Assembly: GCA_910577235.1 (NCBI GenBank)
Contig: CAJTMX010000009.1
Span: forward strand, 1 to 64,000
Length of the DNA: 64,000 nucleotides
Source of the DNA: an uncultured Acetatifactor sp.
GTDB lineage: Bacteria; Bacillota; Clostridia; Lachnospirales; Lachnospiraceae
Direction of reading: 5' to 3'
Shown in pieces: positions 47,429 to 56,938 of this stretch (position 1 is its first letter; each line of letters begins with the position of its first letter). The notes beneath the pieces were generated by a model. It was not told the DNA's origin. It saw only the letters and a program-made list of their open reading frames with translations, and searched no databases. Position numbers and translations under genes: made by a program.

Positions 47429-47499
47429 AGGGGGATAGTACAGCGGTAGTGCGGCGGTCTCCAAAACCGTTAACGGGGGTTCGATCCCCTCTCCCCCTG
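47429..47499 (+). tRNA. tRNA-Trp (CCA)
   Basis: A 71-nt cloverleaf with acceptor AGGGGGA/TCCCCCT, anticodon loop CTCCAAA and T loop TTCGATC. The CCA tail is not encoded. It has its own promoter and terminator and is opposite radA. Confidence 0.95.
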
Positions 47500-47506
47500 C
47501 TGAGAG

Positions 47507-47549
47507 AAACCTGAAGGTATTGAGTAGTCAATATCTCAGGTTTTTTTTT
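47507..47549 (+). terminator. Terminator after tRNA-Trp
   Basis: AAACCTGA..GGTATTGA and TCAATATC..TCAGGTTT form a long stem with a GTAG loop, followed by nine T's. Confidence 0.9.
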
Positions 47550-47556
47550 GTAATAA

Positions 47557-48930
47557 CTACAGCACCGCGTTGACTGCGTCCTGTATTGTTTTTACCCCGA
47601 TCAGTTTCATCGTATCGTCGCTTTTCAAGCCTTTCATACACACCGCCGGAAGGATACAGGTGTCAAATCCCATTTTGCGGGCCTCCGCTACTCTCTGGGC
47701 CGCCATACTGACACTGCGCACCTCTCCGGAGAGTCCCACCTCTCCGAAAGCCACCAGCCTGGGGCTGATCTCCCGGTTTTTAAAGCTGGAGAGCGCCGCC
47801 AGCACGATGGCCAGATCTATGGCAGGTTCCTGAATCTTTATGCCTCCGGCAATGTTCACATAGGCGTCACATGCCGACAGCTCCATGCGGCAGCGTTTCT
47901 CCAACACCGCCAGCAACAGATTCACCCGGTTAAAATCCGTTCCGGTGCTCTGTCTCCTGGGAATACCGAAATTGGTGTGGCAGACCAGCGCCTGAATCTC
48001 CAGCAGCAGCGGCCTGGTACCCTCCATGGCACATGCTACCACGGAACCGCAGGCCCCTTCCGGCCTGCCGTCCAGCATATACTCGGAGGGATTGTGTACC
48101 TCCACCAGACCCTCCTGACGCATCTCAAATACTCCGATCTCGTTGGTAGAACCGAAACGGTTCTTAACCCCCCGGAGAATCCGGTAGGAGGCATGCCTGT
48201 CTCCCTCGAAATACAAAACCGTGTCCACCATGTGTTCCAGCACCCTGGGGCCCGCCACCGTTCCCTCCTTGGTCACATGTCCCACAATAAATACGGAAAT
48301 ATTCATACCCTTTGCCAGTTGCAGCAGGATCGCCGTGGACTCCCTGACCTGGGATACACTGCCCGGAGCGGCGGACACATTCTCACTGTACATGGTCTGA
48401 ATGGAATCTATAATGACCACTTTGGGCAGTTCCCGCCGTATCACCTCCGCAATGCCGTCCAGATTGGTCTCACACAGCAACAGCATATTCTCCGAAAAGT
48501 TTCCGATGCGGTCTGCCCGCATCTTGATCTGTACCTGGGATTCCTCCCCGGAGATATACAGCACTTTCTGTCCGTTCTGGGCCAGTCGGCGGCATGTCTG
48601 CAGCAGCAGCGTAGATTTTCCGATTCCGGGATCGCCGCCTACCAGCGTCAGAGACCCCTGCACGATACCCCCTCCCAGCACCCGGTCCAGTTCCGTGATC
48701 CGTGTCTTAAGACGGTCCTCCTCCTGAATCGTAATGTCTGCCAGCACTACCGGCGTCTGGCTGTTTCTGCTCCCCTGACTTTTTCCCATATTTTTTAAGG
48801 AAGCCGCATTTACGACTTCCTCAACAAAGGTATTCCATTCCCGGCAGCCGGGGCATTGCCCCATCCATTTTGTGGATTCAAACCCACAGTTTTGACAATA
48901 AAAAACCGATTTATTCTTTGCCTGTGCCAT
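47557..48930 (-). CDS. radA: DNA repair protein RadA
   Basis: A 457-residue RecA-like helicase/branch-migration protein. It has a C4 zinc finger (CQNCGFESTKWMGQCPGC, ~10-27), Walker A GGDPGIGKST, the RadA-specific KNRFG in RGVKNRFGSTNEIGV and a Lon-protease-like C-terminal domain. It probably processes recombination intermediates. The ATG at 48930 is tentative, as an ATG four codons earlier (48942) is also available and neither has a strong site. Either start overlaps the 3' end of clpC, so translation is coupled. Confidence 0.95.
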   Translation of the reverse strand: MAQAKNKSVFYCQNCGFESTKWMGQCPGCREWNTFVEEVVNAASLKNMGKSQGSRNSQTPVVLADITIQEEDRLKTRITELDRVLGGGIVQGSLTLVGGDPGIGKSTLLLQTCRRLAQNGQKVLYISGEESQVQIKMRADRIGNFSENMLLLCETNLDGIAEVIRRELPKVVIIDSIQTMYSENVSAAPGSVSQVRESTAILLQLAKGMNISVFIVGHVTKEGTVAGPRVLEHMVDTVLYFEGDRHASYRILRGVKNRFGSTNEIGVFEMRQEGLVEVHNPSEYMLDGRPEGACGSVVACAMEGTRPLLLEIQALVCHTNFGIPRRQSTGTDFNRVNLLLAVLEKRCRMELSACDAYVNIAGGIKIQEPAIDLAIVLAALSSFKNREISPRLVAFGEVGLSGEVRSVSMAAQRVAEARKMGFDTCILPAVCMKGLKSDDTMKLIGVKTIQDAVNAVL

Positions 48931-51388
48931 CTTTTTTACCATTTTTGACTGTAAATGTCACCTTATCCTGTTTGTAGCCTGCGGATACCGTATCTCCGGG
49001 GCGTACATTACCTCTTAAGATCTCTTCGGCCAATGCGTCCTCCACAACAGACTGTATAGCCCGCTTCAATGGTCTGGCGCCCATCTTCTGATCGGCGTAT
49101 TTATCTACCAGATGTTCTTTCAGAGCGCCGGTCAGTGACAGACGGATGTCCATCTGGTTCTGGCAGCGCCTGCACAGACTGCCGGACAACAGCTGAATGA
49201 TCTCTTTCATATTCTCATGATTCAACTGGTGGAACACGATGATATCATCGATCCGGTTGATAAATTCCGGCTTAAAACTGCGCTTTACCTCCTCCATCAC
49301 CCCGGATTTCATCTTTTCATAATTCCGCTCCGGGCTGTTATCGGCGGCAAAACCAAGATTTTTGGGGTCCACAATCCGCTGCGCGCCCGCATTGGATGTC
49401 ATGATAAGGATCGTATTTTTAAAGCTGACCTTTCTGCCCTTGGAGTCGGTGATATGACCGTCATCCAGCACCTGCAGCAAAATATTAAACACATCCGGAT
49501 GCGCTTTCTCGATCTCGTCAAACAGCACTACGCTGTACGGATTGCGGCGCACTTTTTCGCTGAGCTGCCCACCCTCGTCAAAGCCCACATAGCCCGGAGG
49601 AGAACCGATCATCTTGGACACGGAGTGCCCCTCCATATATTCCGACATATCCACCCGGATCATTGCGTTTTCCGAACCGAACATTGCCTCCGCCAGCGCC
49701 TTGCTCAGCTCGGTCTTTCCCACGCCCGTGGGGCCCAAAAACAGGAATGAACCTATGGGACGGGCAGGGTCCTTGAGTCCTACGCGGCCCCTGCGCATGG
49801 CTCTGGACACGGCCTTCACCGCCTCCTCCTGGCCGATCACGCGTTTGTGCAGTATCTGCTCCAGTTTCAGCAGACGCTCGCTCTCTTTCTCCGCCAGTTT
49901 CTGTACCGGAATCTTTGTCCACATGGAAACCACCGCGGCGATCTCATTCTCTCCGATCTCCAGCCGGGGCTCCTCCCCGGTTCTTGCACTCCGCTTTTTT
50001 AAGCGCTCCAGTTTCCGCATCACCTGGTCCTGGCTCTGCTTTACTTCTCCCGCCTTTCCAAAGTCCCCCTGCCGTACAGCCTCTTCCAGTTCTCTGTCCA
50101 GTTCCCGCTGTTGCCGTAACAACTCCTGCTGTTCCAGCTGCCTATGCGGCGCGTTCGTAGTCTGCAGCCGTGCTGCCGCCGCGGCTTCATCGATCAGATC
50201 GATGGCTTTATCCGGAAGGTTCCTGTCATTGATATAGCGGCCGGATAAACGCACTGCCGCCTCCACAGCCTCCTGGCTGATTTTTACCAGATGATGTGCC
50301 TCATATTTTTCTTTGATACCCTCCAGGATGCGGACGGCTTCCTCCTCTGTGGGTTCCTCCACGCTCACCGGCTGAAACCGGCGCTCCAGCGCGGCATCCC
50401 GCTCCACGTATTTGCGGTATTCGGAGATCGTAGTGGCACCGATCAATTGAATCTCTCCCCTGGCCAGGGAAGGTTTCAGAATATTGGACGCGTCTATCGC
50501 TCCCTCCGCGCCGCCTGCTCCGATGATCGTATGCATCTCATCCAAAAACAGGATCACATTGCCTGCGGCGATGACCTCACGGATCACCTTTTTAATCCGC
50601 TCCTCAAATTCACCGCGGTATTTGCTGCCCGCTACCATGCCGGACAGATCCAGCGTCAGTACCCGCTTGTCCCGCACCGTAAAGGGCACCTGACCCTCCA
50701 CAATGCGCAGCGCCAATCCCTCCACCACTGCAGTCTTGCCCACGCCCGGCTCGCCGATCAGGCAGGGATTGTTCTTGGTCCGGCGGCTCAGGATCTGTAT
50801 CACCCTGCGGATCTCGTCCTCCCGCCCGATCACGGGGTCCAGTCTGCCCTCTCTGGCAAGGGCAGTCAGATCCCGGCTGTACTGATCCAGCGTAGCCGTC
50901 TTACTGCCTTTTCCCTGCTTTCTGCCCAGGTCTTCCTTATACAGATTGGGGTCCGCGCCGATGGCAGTGAGCACATCCACATAGATCTTCTGGACGGAGA
51001 CGCTCATAGTGTTCAACAGACGCACCGCCACATTCTCTCCCTCTTTGATAAGAGCCATCAAAAGATGCTCCGTACCTGTGTGAGACTGCCCAAAACGCTC
51101 CGCCTGCCGGTGAGCCTCCTCCAGAATCTTTTCCGCCCTTGGAGAATAGCCCTCTCGTTCCTTTATAGCTGTGCCTCCCTCAAAAGCGATAAGATCCCGG
51201 ATCATATTCATTACCTGCTCCAGAGACACACCGTTGTCCTCCAGCACTCCGGCGGCCACACCGGTGCCCTCCTTAAGCAGCCCCACCAGAATATGCTCTG
51301 TTCCCACATATCCCTGTTTCAGGGACCGTGCGCATCTCTCCGCATATTTCAGCGCGGCTTCCGCCTTTTCCGTAAACCCACACTGCAT
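48911..51388 (-). CDS. clpC: ATP-dependent Clp protease ATPase subunit ClpC
   Basis: An 825-residue AAA+ unfoldase that works with ClpP. It has two N-terminal Clp repeats (~5-145, GYVGTEHILVGLLKEG), D1 Walker A GEPGVGKTAV, a middle domain with UVR-like AVRQGDFGKAGEVKQSQDQV, D2 Walker A GPTGVGKTEL and a C-terminal ClpB_D2 domain. The ATG at 51388 is nine bases after GGAGG and overlaps the GntR stop (TGATG). Unlike Bacillus, no ctsR, mcsA or mcsB is in front; a GntR regulator occupies that place. Confidence 0.96.
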   Translation of the reverse strand: MQCGFTEKAEAALKYAERCARSLKQGYVGTEHILVGLLKEGTGVAAGVLEDNGVSLEQVMNMIRDLIAFEGGTAIKEREGYSPRAEKILEEAHRQAERFGQSHTGTEHLLMALIKEGENVAVRLLNTMSVSVQKIYVDVLTAIGADPNLYKEDLGRKQGKGSKTATLDQYSRDLTALAREGRLDPVIGREDEIRRVIQILSRRTKNNPCLIGEPGVGKTAVVEGLALRIVEGQVPFTVRDKRVLTLDLSGMVAGSKYRGEFEERIKKVIREVIAAGNVILFLDEMHTIIGAGGAEGAIDASNILKPSLARGEIQLIGATTISEYRKYVERDAALERRFQPVSVEEPTEEEAVRILEGIKEKYEAHHLVKISQEAVEAAVRLSGRYINDRNLPDKAIDLIDEAAAAARLQTTNAPHRQLEQQELLRQQRELDRELEEAVRQGDFGKAGEVKQSQDQVMRKLERLKKRSARTGEEPRLEIGENEIAAVVSMWTKIPVQKLAEKESERLLKLEQILHKRVIGQEEAVKAVSRAMRRGRVGLKDPARPIGSFLFLGPTGVGKTELSKALAEAMFGSENAMIRVDMSEYMEGHSVSKMIGSPPGYVGFDEGGQLSEKVRRNPYSVVLFDEIEKAHPDVFNILLQVLDDGHITDSKGRKVSFKNTILIMTSNAGAQRIVDPKNLGFAADNSPERNYEKMKSGVMEEVKRSFKPEFINRIDDIIVFHQLNHENMKEIIQLLSGSLCRRCQNQMDIRLSLTGALKEHLVDKYADQKMGARPLKRAIQSVVEDALAEEILRGNVRPGDTVSAGYKQDKVTFTVKNGKKDGTGKE

Positions 51389-51765
51389 CACACCAGTCCT
51401 CCATAATCTTCATAGATTTCGTCAATTAACGCATGCATCTCTTCTCTGGTAATATTTTTACAGCAACCTTTCGCCAATATTACCCGAAGTTCTTTCTTTA
51501 ATTCGGCGACGGTGCGCAGCTTGTCCACATCTACGGCTATAACAGCGCCCCTACGCCTGTCCACTTTCACATAGCCCTCCTGTTTCAGTACAGTGTAGGC
51601 CTTGTTGACGGTATGCATATTGATACCCACCAAGTCCGCCAACTGACGGACGCTGGGCAATGAATCTCCCTCTCGAAACTGTGCGGTGGCTATCCCCAGG
51701 ATGATCTGATTGCGCAGCTGTAGATATAGTGCCTCATCGCTGTTAAAATCAATCTCTATCACCAT
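51388..51765 (-). CDS. YtrA-type GntR-family regulator
   Basis: A 125-residue regulator: winged helix typical of GntR (SLPSVRQLADLVGINMHTVN then KAYTVLKQEGYV, ~30-65) and a short C-terminal helix of the YtrA subfamily. The start at 51765 is ten bases from GGGAGG. It shares its stop with the clpC start, so it is the first gene of a GntR-clpC-radA operon and a likely autoregulator. The effector is unknown. Confidence 0.9.
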   Translation of the reverse strand: MVIEIDFNSDEALYLQLRNQIILGIATAQFREGDSLPSVRQLADLVGINMHTVNKAYTVLKQEGYVKVDRRRGAVIAVDVDKLRTVAELKKELRVILAKGCCKNITREEMHALIDEIYEDYGGLV

Positions 51766-51892
51766 ACATGATCTACCTCCCACCAGTGTTTTCCACACTA
51801 CTATGCACATTTGCGTATTTACTCATTGTAACACAACAGTTGTATTTTGCAAAGTAAAGGAATCGAAATAATTGGGGATTTTACAGAAATTT

Positions 51893-51935
51893 AAGAGGAA
51901 CCCGTCAGGGTTTCTCAGCCCCCCAGGGTTCCTCA
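51893..51935 (-). terminator. Terminator after SH3 protein gene
   Basis: GAGGAACCC and GGGTTCCTC arms with an internal imperfect stem, followed on the minus strand by TTAAATTT. It lies 25 bases after the stop. Confidence 0.7.
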
Positions 51936-51959
51936 TTTGTATTTTTATGTATCCTTCTA

Positions 51960-53375
51960 TCAGTTGTCTTCCTCGCCGTCCCAGTTCAGATACTCAAAAT
52001 CAAATTCGTCATCATCCGCCACAAAATTCCTGGCCTGCCTGGAAGTATTCTGCTGCTCTCTGGAGACAGGTCTCTCCTGCTGTGCTCCCCGCGCCTGTCC
52101 CGTCGGCCTGCCCTGCTGACCGTTTCCTGCCGGTCTGGGTTTCTGGCCCACAGGTCTTTGCTGACTGTTTCCCATGGGCCTTTGCTGAGCCTGGCCGCCC
52201 GACGGTCTCTGCTGACCGCTGCCCGACGGCCTTTGCTGAGGCTGACTGCCCGACGGTCTCTGGCCGGAGGGCCTGGAACCGGACGTGCGGTTCCCTCCCG
52301 CTCCCACTGTGGGCATACTGGCTTTTCCGCTACTCCTCTGCCCCTGCCTGGTGCGGATGGTCTCTTTCTCCACCTCTTCAAAATAGGCGGCATCCATCAT
52401 ATCCCTGATCTTAAAGAACAGCAGTGTAGCGGTAAGAGCCAACAGGATCACCGCTCCCACCAATATGATCATGATGATCCGCATGGTTTTTAGCTGAGCC
52501 TGCCCCTCTTCATATGACGTTTGGTTTTTCTTGGCTGTCTCAAACAGACCCGTGATCAGATATCTCTGTCCCGAAGAATAATCCAGCAGATACCAGCCCC
52601 CCACTTCATCTTCACCCGGTTCAAAATACTGCGTGTCATAATCCTTTTGTACCGGCGTTGGCGTAGGTTCGGGTTCCACGGGGTCTACAGGGTCCACAAC
52701 GGGAGGGTCAGGCTCTACAGGGTCCACAACGGGAGGCGTAAGTTCACCTTCCAGAGACACAAAATCCTTTCTGATAAATCCCGTCACCTGTCCGTTTGCA
52801 TCGCTGAAACTCACCTGATACCAGGTGTTGTTAGCACTGTCCTGGGCAGTGCCTGTAACCGTGAGCACAACATCTCTCTTTGCCATGGTCACGACAGATC
52901 CGGAGGTGGAGGCATTGGAGCGCACCCGCACCTGCTCGCCCGTCACCTTGGCAGTGACGGGCTGCACGGCAGATACATCCGTAGAAGGAGTAGTAGCCGG
53001 CGTGGTGGGAGTCGTTGTGGTGGGAGCCGAAGGTGTCGTCGTACCTGTGCCGCCGGTCTTGCTCACGCAGTCAGAACGGACATAGCCGGTGGTCGCTCCA
53101 TTCTCAAACTGCCCTGTGACCTGATACCAGGTATAGTTGTCCTTGCCTGTCACCTCTCCCGTGACCTGCAATTTGTCTCCCGCCATAGCGCCGCCGATCA
53201 TCCCGCTGTTGACATCCGCTCCGGCCCGGATCTTTACCGAAGAGGCCGTCACCGTTACCTCCTCCGCATGGCTGACGATGGTCATAAAGCCGAACATCAA
53301 CACCACCGCCATAACCGCCGCCGCGACCATTGCCAGAGCTTTTAACTGAATACGTACTTTACCTGTTTCTCTCAT
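51960..53375 (-). CDS. SH3b-repeat membrane protein with disordered Gln/Pro/Gly tail
   Basis: A 471-residue protein: signal sequence (~10-38), two bacterial SH3 domains (~40-105 VKIRAGADVNSGMIGG and ~155-220 VRVRSNASTSGSVVTM), a Pro/Thr linker between and a Pro-rich VDPVEP linker after, a membrane helix (~300-322) and a long cytoplasmic tail of RPSGQQ-type repeats ending in an acidic EFDFEYLNWDGEEDN. SH3b domains usually bind peptidoglycan. The ATG at 53375 follows AAGGA. It is likely an envelope-to-cytoplasm scaffold; that is inference. Confidence 0.8.
   Translation of the reverse strand: MRETGKVRIQLKALAMVAAAVMAVVLMFGFMTIVSHAEEVTVTASSVKIRAGADVNSGMIGGAMAGDKLQVTGEVTGKDNYTWYQVTGQFENGATTGYVRSDCVSKTGGTGTTTPSAPTTTTPTTPATTPSTDVSAVQPVTAKVTGEQVRVRSNASTSGSVVTMAKRDVVLTVTGTAQDSANNTWYQVSFSDANGQVTGFIRKDFVSLEGELTPPVVDPVEPDPPVVDPVDPVEPEPTPTPVQKDYDTQYFEPGEDEVGGWYLLDYSSGQRYLITGLFETAKKNQTSYEEGQAQLKTMRIIMIILVGAVILLALTATLLFFKIRDMMDAAYFEEVEKETIRTRQGQRSSGKASMPTVGAGGNRTSGSRPSGQRPSGSQPQQRPSGSGQQRPSGGQAQQRPMGNSQQRPVGQKPRPAGNGQQGRPTGQARGAQQERPVSREQQNTSRQARNFVADDDEFDFEYLNWDGEEDN
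52085..52300 (-). repeat. Degenerate repeats encoding RPSGQQ-like tail
   Basis: A stretch of related short units (about 24-36 bases) rich in GACGGTCTCTGCTGACC-like text encodes the repetitive QQRPSG tail of the SH3 protein. Confidence 0.75.
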
Positions 53376-53394
53376 ATGCAATCCTTCCTACTCC

Positions 53395-53844
53395 TTATTT
53401 ATCCCGAGTAAATCTCTTGGCTCCCTGTTGTCCGGAAGTATCGTTTATTGCCACACCCATCATGTCTCTCTTTATGCTGCTCCGTCTGGGGTCCTCTGTC
53501 TTGGGCTGTTTCGCCGCGCACTGCGGACAGAAATCGCCGCTGCGTATGGATGCGCCGCATCCCCGGCAGGTCAAAAACGTGCGGGACCCTGCCGCCACTT
53601 CCAGCCTTTCCTCTCTGAGCAGCTGGCGTATCACCTTGTGTGGCACTCCTGTACCGGCCTCCGCCTCCGCTATGGTCGCTCCCGGATGCTGCTCAACATA
53701 CATTCTCACCTTCCCGTAATCGTCATAGACCACGGCGCTGCATTGCTCGCAGCGGTATTCCCCTACCCCTTTATAGACCAGTTCGCCGCCACATTCTTCG
53801 CAAGTATGCGGCACATGGTATCTGTCATTTTCCAAAAAATCCAT
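53395..53844 (-). CDS. Zinc-ribbon protein with YvyF-like HTH middle
   Basis: A 149-residue protein. An N-terminal ribbon (CEECGGELV..YRCEQC, ~14-34), a helical middle (PGATIAEAEAGTGVPHKVIR then QLLREERL, ~55-82) that resembles the YvyF-type flagellar-operon protein, and a second ribbon (CRGCGASIRSGDFCPQC, ~93-109). The ATG at 53844 has AGAGG upstream. No flagellar genes are near. It is directly upstream of the SH3 protein gene with a 19-base gap, so the two may be one operon. Confidence 0.65.
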   Translation of the reverse strand: MDFLENDRYHVPHTCEECGGELVYKGVGEYRCEQCSAVVYDDYGKVRMYVEQHPGATIAEAEAGTGVPHKVIRQLLREERLEVAAGSRTFLTCRGCGASIRSGDFCPQCAAKQPKTEDPRRSSIKRDMMGVAINDTSGQQGAKRFTRDK

Positions 53845-53889
53845 ACCCCACCTCTTTCCGCATATCACAAGATTCCCCTGCGATAGCCG

Positions 53890-55167
53890 TTATGCCTCTT
53901 CTATCGCCTTGCCTATGTCACGCCGCATGTATTTGTTGTCAAAATCAACCCACCCGGTGGCATCATAGGCCTTTGCCCTTGCCTCCTTCAGCGTAGCGCC
54001 CTTGGCTGTCACACCCAGCACCCGGCCACCGTTTGTGACCACCCGGCCCCGTTCGTCAAATTTGCTGCCGGCATGGAAACAGTAATAATCCTCTTTTCCC
54101 TCAAAGTTCTCCAGCCCCCGTATCTCAAACCCTTTTTTATAGGAAACCGGGTATCCGTCGGAGGCCAGCACAACGCAGACCGCCGCGTTGTCCTCAAACT
54201 CCAGATCCACCTGATCCAGCGTTCCGTCGATGCAGGCATCCACCACATCCATGATATCATTCTTCATCCTGCACAGTACCACCTGTGTTTCCGGATCGCC
54301 GAAACGGGCATTGTATTCCAGCACTTTAGGCCCCTGAGGCGTAAGCATCAGTCCGAAGAATATAACTCCCTTAAAGGGTCTCCCCTCCGCCGCCATGGCG
54401 TCCACCGTGGGCTGATAGATATATTTCCTGCAAAACGCATCCACTTCATCCGTATAGAAAGGGCTGGGAGAAAAAGTGCCCATGCCGCCTGTGTTCAATC
54501 CCTGATCTCCGTCCTTGGCCCTCTTGTGATCCTGGGCGGAGGTCATGGGTTTTATCGTCCTGCCGTCCACAAAAGACAACACGGAAACCTCCCGGCCTGT
54601 CATAAACTCTTCAATCACCATTTGGTTGCCCGCGCTGCCGAAGTGTTTATCTTCCATGATCTCTTTCACGCCCGCCCGAGCCTCCTCAAGAGTCCCGCAG
54701 ACCAGCACGCCCTTGCCCAGTGCCAGACCGTCCGCCTTCAGCACGATGGGCATTGGGGCGGTCTCCAGATATTGCAGCGCCTTCTCCGGATCGTCAAAGA
54801 TCTCATAGGCCGCTGTGGGAATATTATATTTTTTCATCAGATCCTTTGAAAATGCTTTGCTGCCCTCCAATATGGCCGCTTTCCGGTCAGGGCCAAAAGT
54901 TCTGAATCCCGCCGCCTGCAGAACGTCCACCAGACCGCCCACCAGAGGATCGTCCGGTGCCACAAACACCATGTCCACCGCTTTCTCCCGGGCATAAGCA
55001 ATGATCCTGTCAAACTCCATCACGCCGATGGAAGGCTCGCACTCCGCGATCTGAGCGATGCCTGCGTTACCCGGCACGCAATATATCTCTTCCACTCTGC
55101 TGCTCTTTTTCATGCTGACCGCAATGGCATGTTCCCTGCCACCGCCTCCTACGATCAATACCTTCAT
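53890..55167 (-). CDS. purD: Phosphoribosylamine-glycine ligase
   Basis: A 425-residue ATP-grasp enzyme making GAR (purine step 2). It has VLIVGGGGREHAIAVSM at the start, the ADGLALGKGVLVC grasp loop and NTGGMGTFSPSPFYTDE. The ATG at 55167 is chosen because the earlier in-frame codons lack similarity; AAAGGA precedes it. It follows purN with a 56-base gap and is last in the purE-M-N-D operon. Confidence 0.96.
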   Translation of the reverse strand: MKVLIVGGGGREHAIAVSMKKSSRVEEIYCVPGNAGIAQIAECEPSIGVMEFDRIIAYAREKAVDMVFVAPDDPLVGGLVDVLQAAGFRTFGPDRKAAILEGSKAFSKDLMKKYNIPTAAYEIFDDPEKALQYLETAPMPIVLKADGLALGKGVLVCGTLEEARAGVKEIMEDKHFGSAGNQMVIEEFMTGREVSVLSFVDGRTIKPMTSAQDHKRAKDGDQGLNTGGMGTFSPSPFYTDEVDAFCRKYIYQPTVDAMAAEGRPFKGVIFFGLMLTPQGPKVLEYNARFGDPETQVVLCRMKNDIMDVVDACIDGTLDQVDLEFEDNAAVCVVLASDGYPVSYKKGFEIRGLENFEGKEDYYCFHAGSKFDERGRVVTNGGRVLGVTAKGATLKEARAKAYDATGWVDFDNKYMRRDIGKAIEEA

Positions 55168-55223
55168 CTCACACTGTCCTTTCCCGATGCGGGATACCCG
55201 CCCACCGTGAAACCCACAGGCCT

Positions 55224-55847
55224 TCAAAGCCTGTATACATGGTTGTCCCGAATCTCCAACCTGCCATTGGCAATATCATCGATGGCCTGGGGCAGCAATA
55301 TCCACTCAGCTTGCTCCATAACCCGCCTCTGCAAAATCTCCGGGGTGTCATTCTCCTCTATCATCACAGGTTTCTGGGCGATAATCGGTCCCTCGTCCAT
55401 ACCGTCGTTGACAAAATGTACCGTAGCGCCGGTGACTTTGACCCCTCGTTCCAACACTTTCTCATGCACCTTGAGACCGTAATAGCCAACGCCGCAAAAG
55501 GAGGGGATCAAAGACGGATGTATATTGACGATCCGGTTGCTGAACGCCCGCACCATCTGAGGGGGAATCTTCACCAGAAAACCCGCCAGGACCACCAGAT
55601 CCGGCGCGAGCTCACTGATCCTGTCGGTAAAAGCCTGGTCGAAGGCCTCCCTGTCAGAATAGGATCTGGGGGACATGCAGATAGCTTGTATGCCCCGATT
55701 CCTTGCCCTCTCCAACGCTCCGGCCCCCGCGTTGTTACTGATCACTGCCAATATCTCTGTGTCTGTGATCTTTCCGTTGTCTATGGCGTCCATAATGGCC
55801 TGCAGGTTGGTGCCGCCGCCGGATACGCACACTACGATCTTCAGCAT
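55224..55847 (-). CDS. purN: GAR formyltransferase, folate-dependent
   Basis: A 207-residue enzyme transferring a formyl group from 10-formyl-THF to GAR (purine step 3). It has VCVSGGGTNLQAIMDAI, the formyl-transfer HPSLIPSFCG and the His-Asp of TGATVHFVNDGMDEG. It overlaps purM by seven bases. Confidence 0.96.
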   Translation of the reverse strand: MLKIVVCVSGGGTNLQAIMDAIDNGKITDTEILAVISNNAGAGALERARNRGIQAICMSPRSYSDREAFDQAFTDRISELAPDLVVLAGFLVKIPPQMVRAFSNRIVNIHPSLIPSFCGVGYYGLKVHEKVLERGVKVTGATVHFVNDGMDEGPIIAQKPVMIEENDTPEILQRRVMEQAEWILLPQAIDDIANGRLEIRDNHVYRL

Positions 55848-56866
55848 AGGGTCACTCCCTTTTCCCCTGCCACACAGGTTCCCGCGATCCAGGCCCTCTC
55901 GCCCGCCGCCTCTATGGCTGCCACGGTCTTATCCGCATCCGCCGCGTCCACCGCCAGCAGCATGCCGATACCCATGTTGTAAGTATTGTACATCATCTGA
56001 TCCGCGATACCGCCCTTCTCCTGCAAAAGCCGGAAAATAGCCGGAACCTCATAACTGCCGGTATTCACATGGGCATTAATCCCCTCGGGCAGCATACGGG
56101 GAATATTCTCATAGAATCCGCCGCCTGTGATATGGCTGCATCCTCTGACGGTCACTCCTGCGTCTTTGACGGATTTCATGGCTTTCACATAGATCCGGGT
56201 GGGCGTCAGCAACGCCTCTCCCAACGTCTGCCCCAGGTTGTCATAATAGGTATTCAGGCTCTCTGCCGACATGTCAAACACTTTGCGCACCAGAGAAAAA
56301 CCGTTGCTATGTACGCCGGAGGACGCGATGGCCACCAGGGAATCTCCCGGTTTGACATTCTCCCCCGAGATCAGATCCTTCTCGTCCACCACTCCCACGG
56401 CAAAACCCGCGATATCGTAGTCGTCCTCCGGCATCATGCCGGGATGTTCGGCGGTCTCTCCGCCCACCAGCGCGGCGCCGGCCATCTTGCAGCCCTCCGC
56501 TACGCCCTTTACGATGGCGGCTATCTTTTCCGGATAATTCCTGCCGCAGGCAATATAATCCAGGAAAAACAGCGGTTCTCCCCCTGCGCAGGCCACATCG
56601 TTCACACACATGGCCACGCAGTCGATCCCTATGGTGTCATGTTTATCCAGTACCATGGCAAGTTTCAGCTTGGTACCCACGCCGTCCGTACCGGACAAAA
56701 GTATCGGATGCTCCATATTTTTGATGGCATCTAATGAAAACGCGCCGGAAAATCCACCCAGACCGCCCATCACCTCCGGGCGCATGGTCTCCTTCACATA
56801 CTTTTTCATCAATTCTACCGATCTATAGCCCGCTTCGATATCCACGCCAGCTGTCTTATAATCCAT
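55841..56866 (-). CDS. purM: AIR synthetase
   Basis: A 341-residue enzyme closing the imidazole ring (purine step 5) from FGAM. SGTDGVGTKLKLAMV and the GGETAEHPGMM block are standard. GGCGGAG precedes the ATG. It follows purE by 72 bases. Confidence 0.97.
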   Translation of the reverse strand: MDYKTAGVDIEAGYRSVELMKKYVKETMRPEVMGGLGGFSGAFSLDAIKNMEHPILLSGTDGVGTKLKLAMVLDKHDTIGIDCVAMCVNDVACAGGEPLFFLDYIACGRNYPEKIAAIVKGVAEGCKMAGAALVGGETAEHPGMMPEDDYDIAGFAVGVVDEKDLISGENVKPGDSLVAIASSGVHSNGFSLVRKVFDMSAESLNTYYDNLGQTLGEALLTPTRIYVKAMKSVKDAGVTVRGCSHITGGGFYENIPRMLPEGINAHVNTGSYEVPAIFRLLQEKGGIADQMMYNTYNMGIGMLLAVDAADADKTVAAIEAAGERAWIAGTCVAGEKGVTLC

Positions 56867-56938
56867 CTCGTACTCCGCCTTTCTCCATGTAAATCATTAC
56901 TCTATGTATTCTCTCTGTCAGGTATCGCTTCATGCAGA

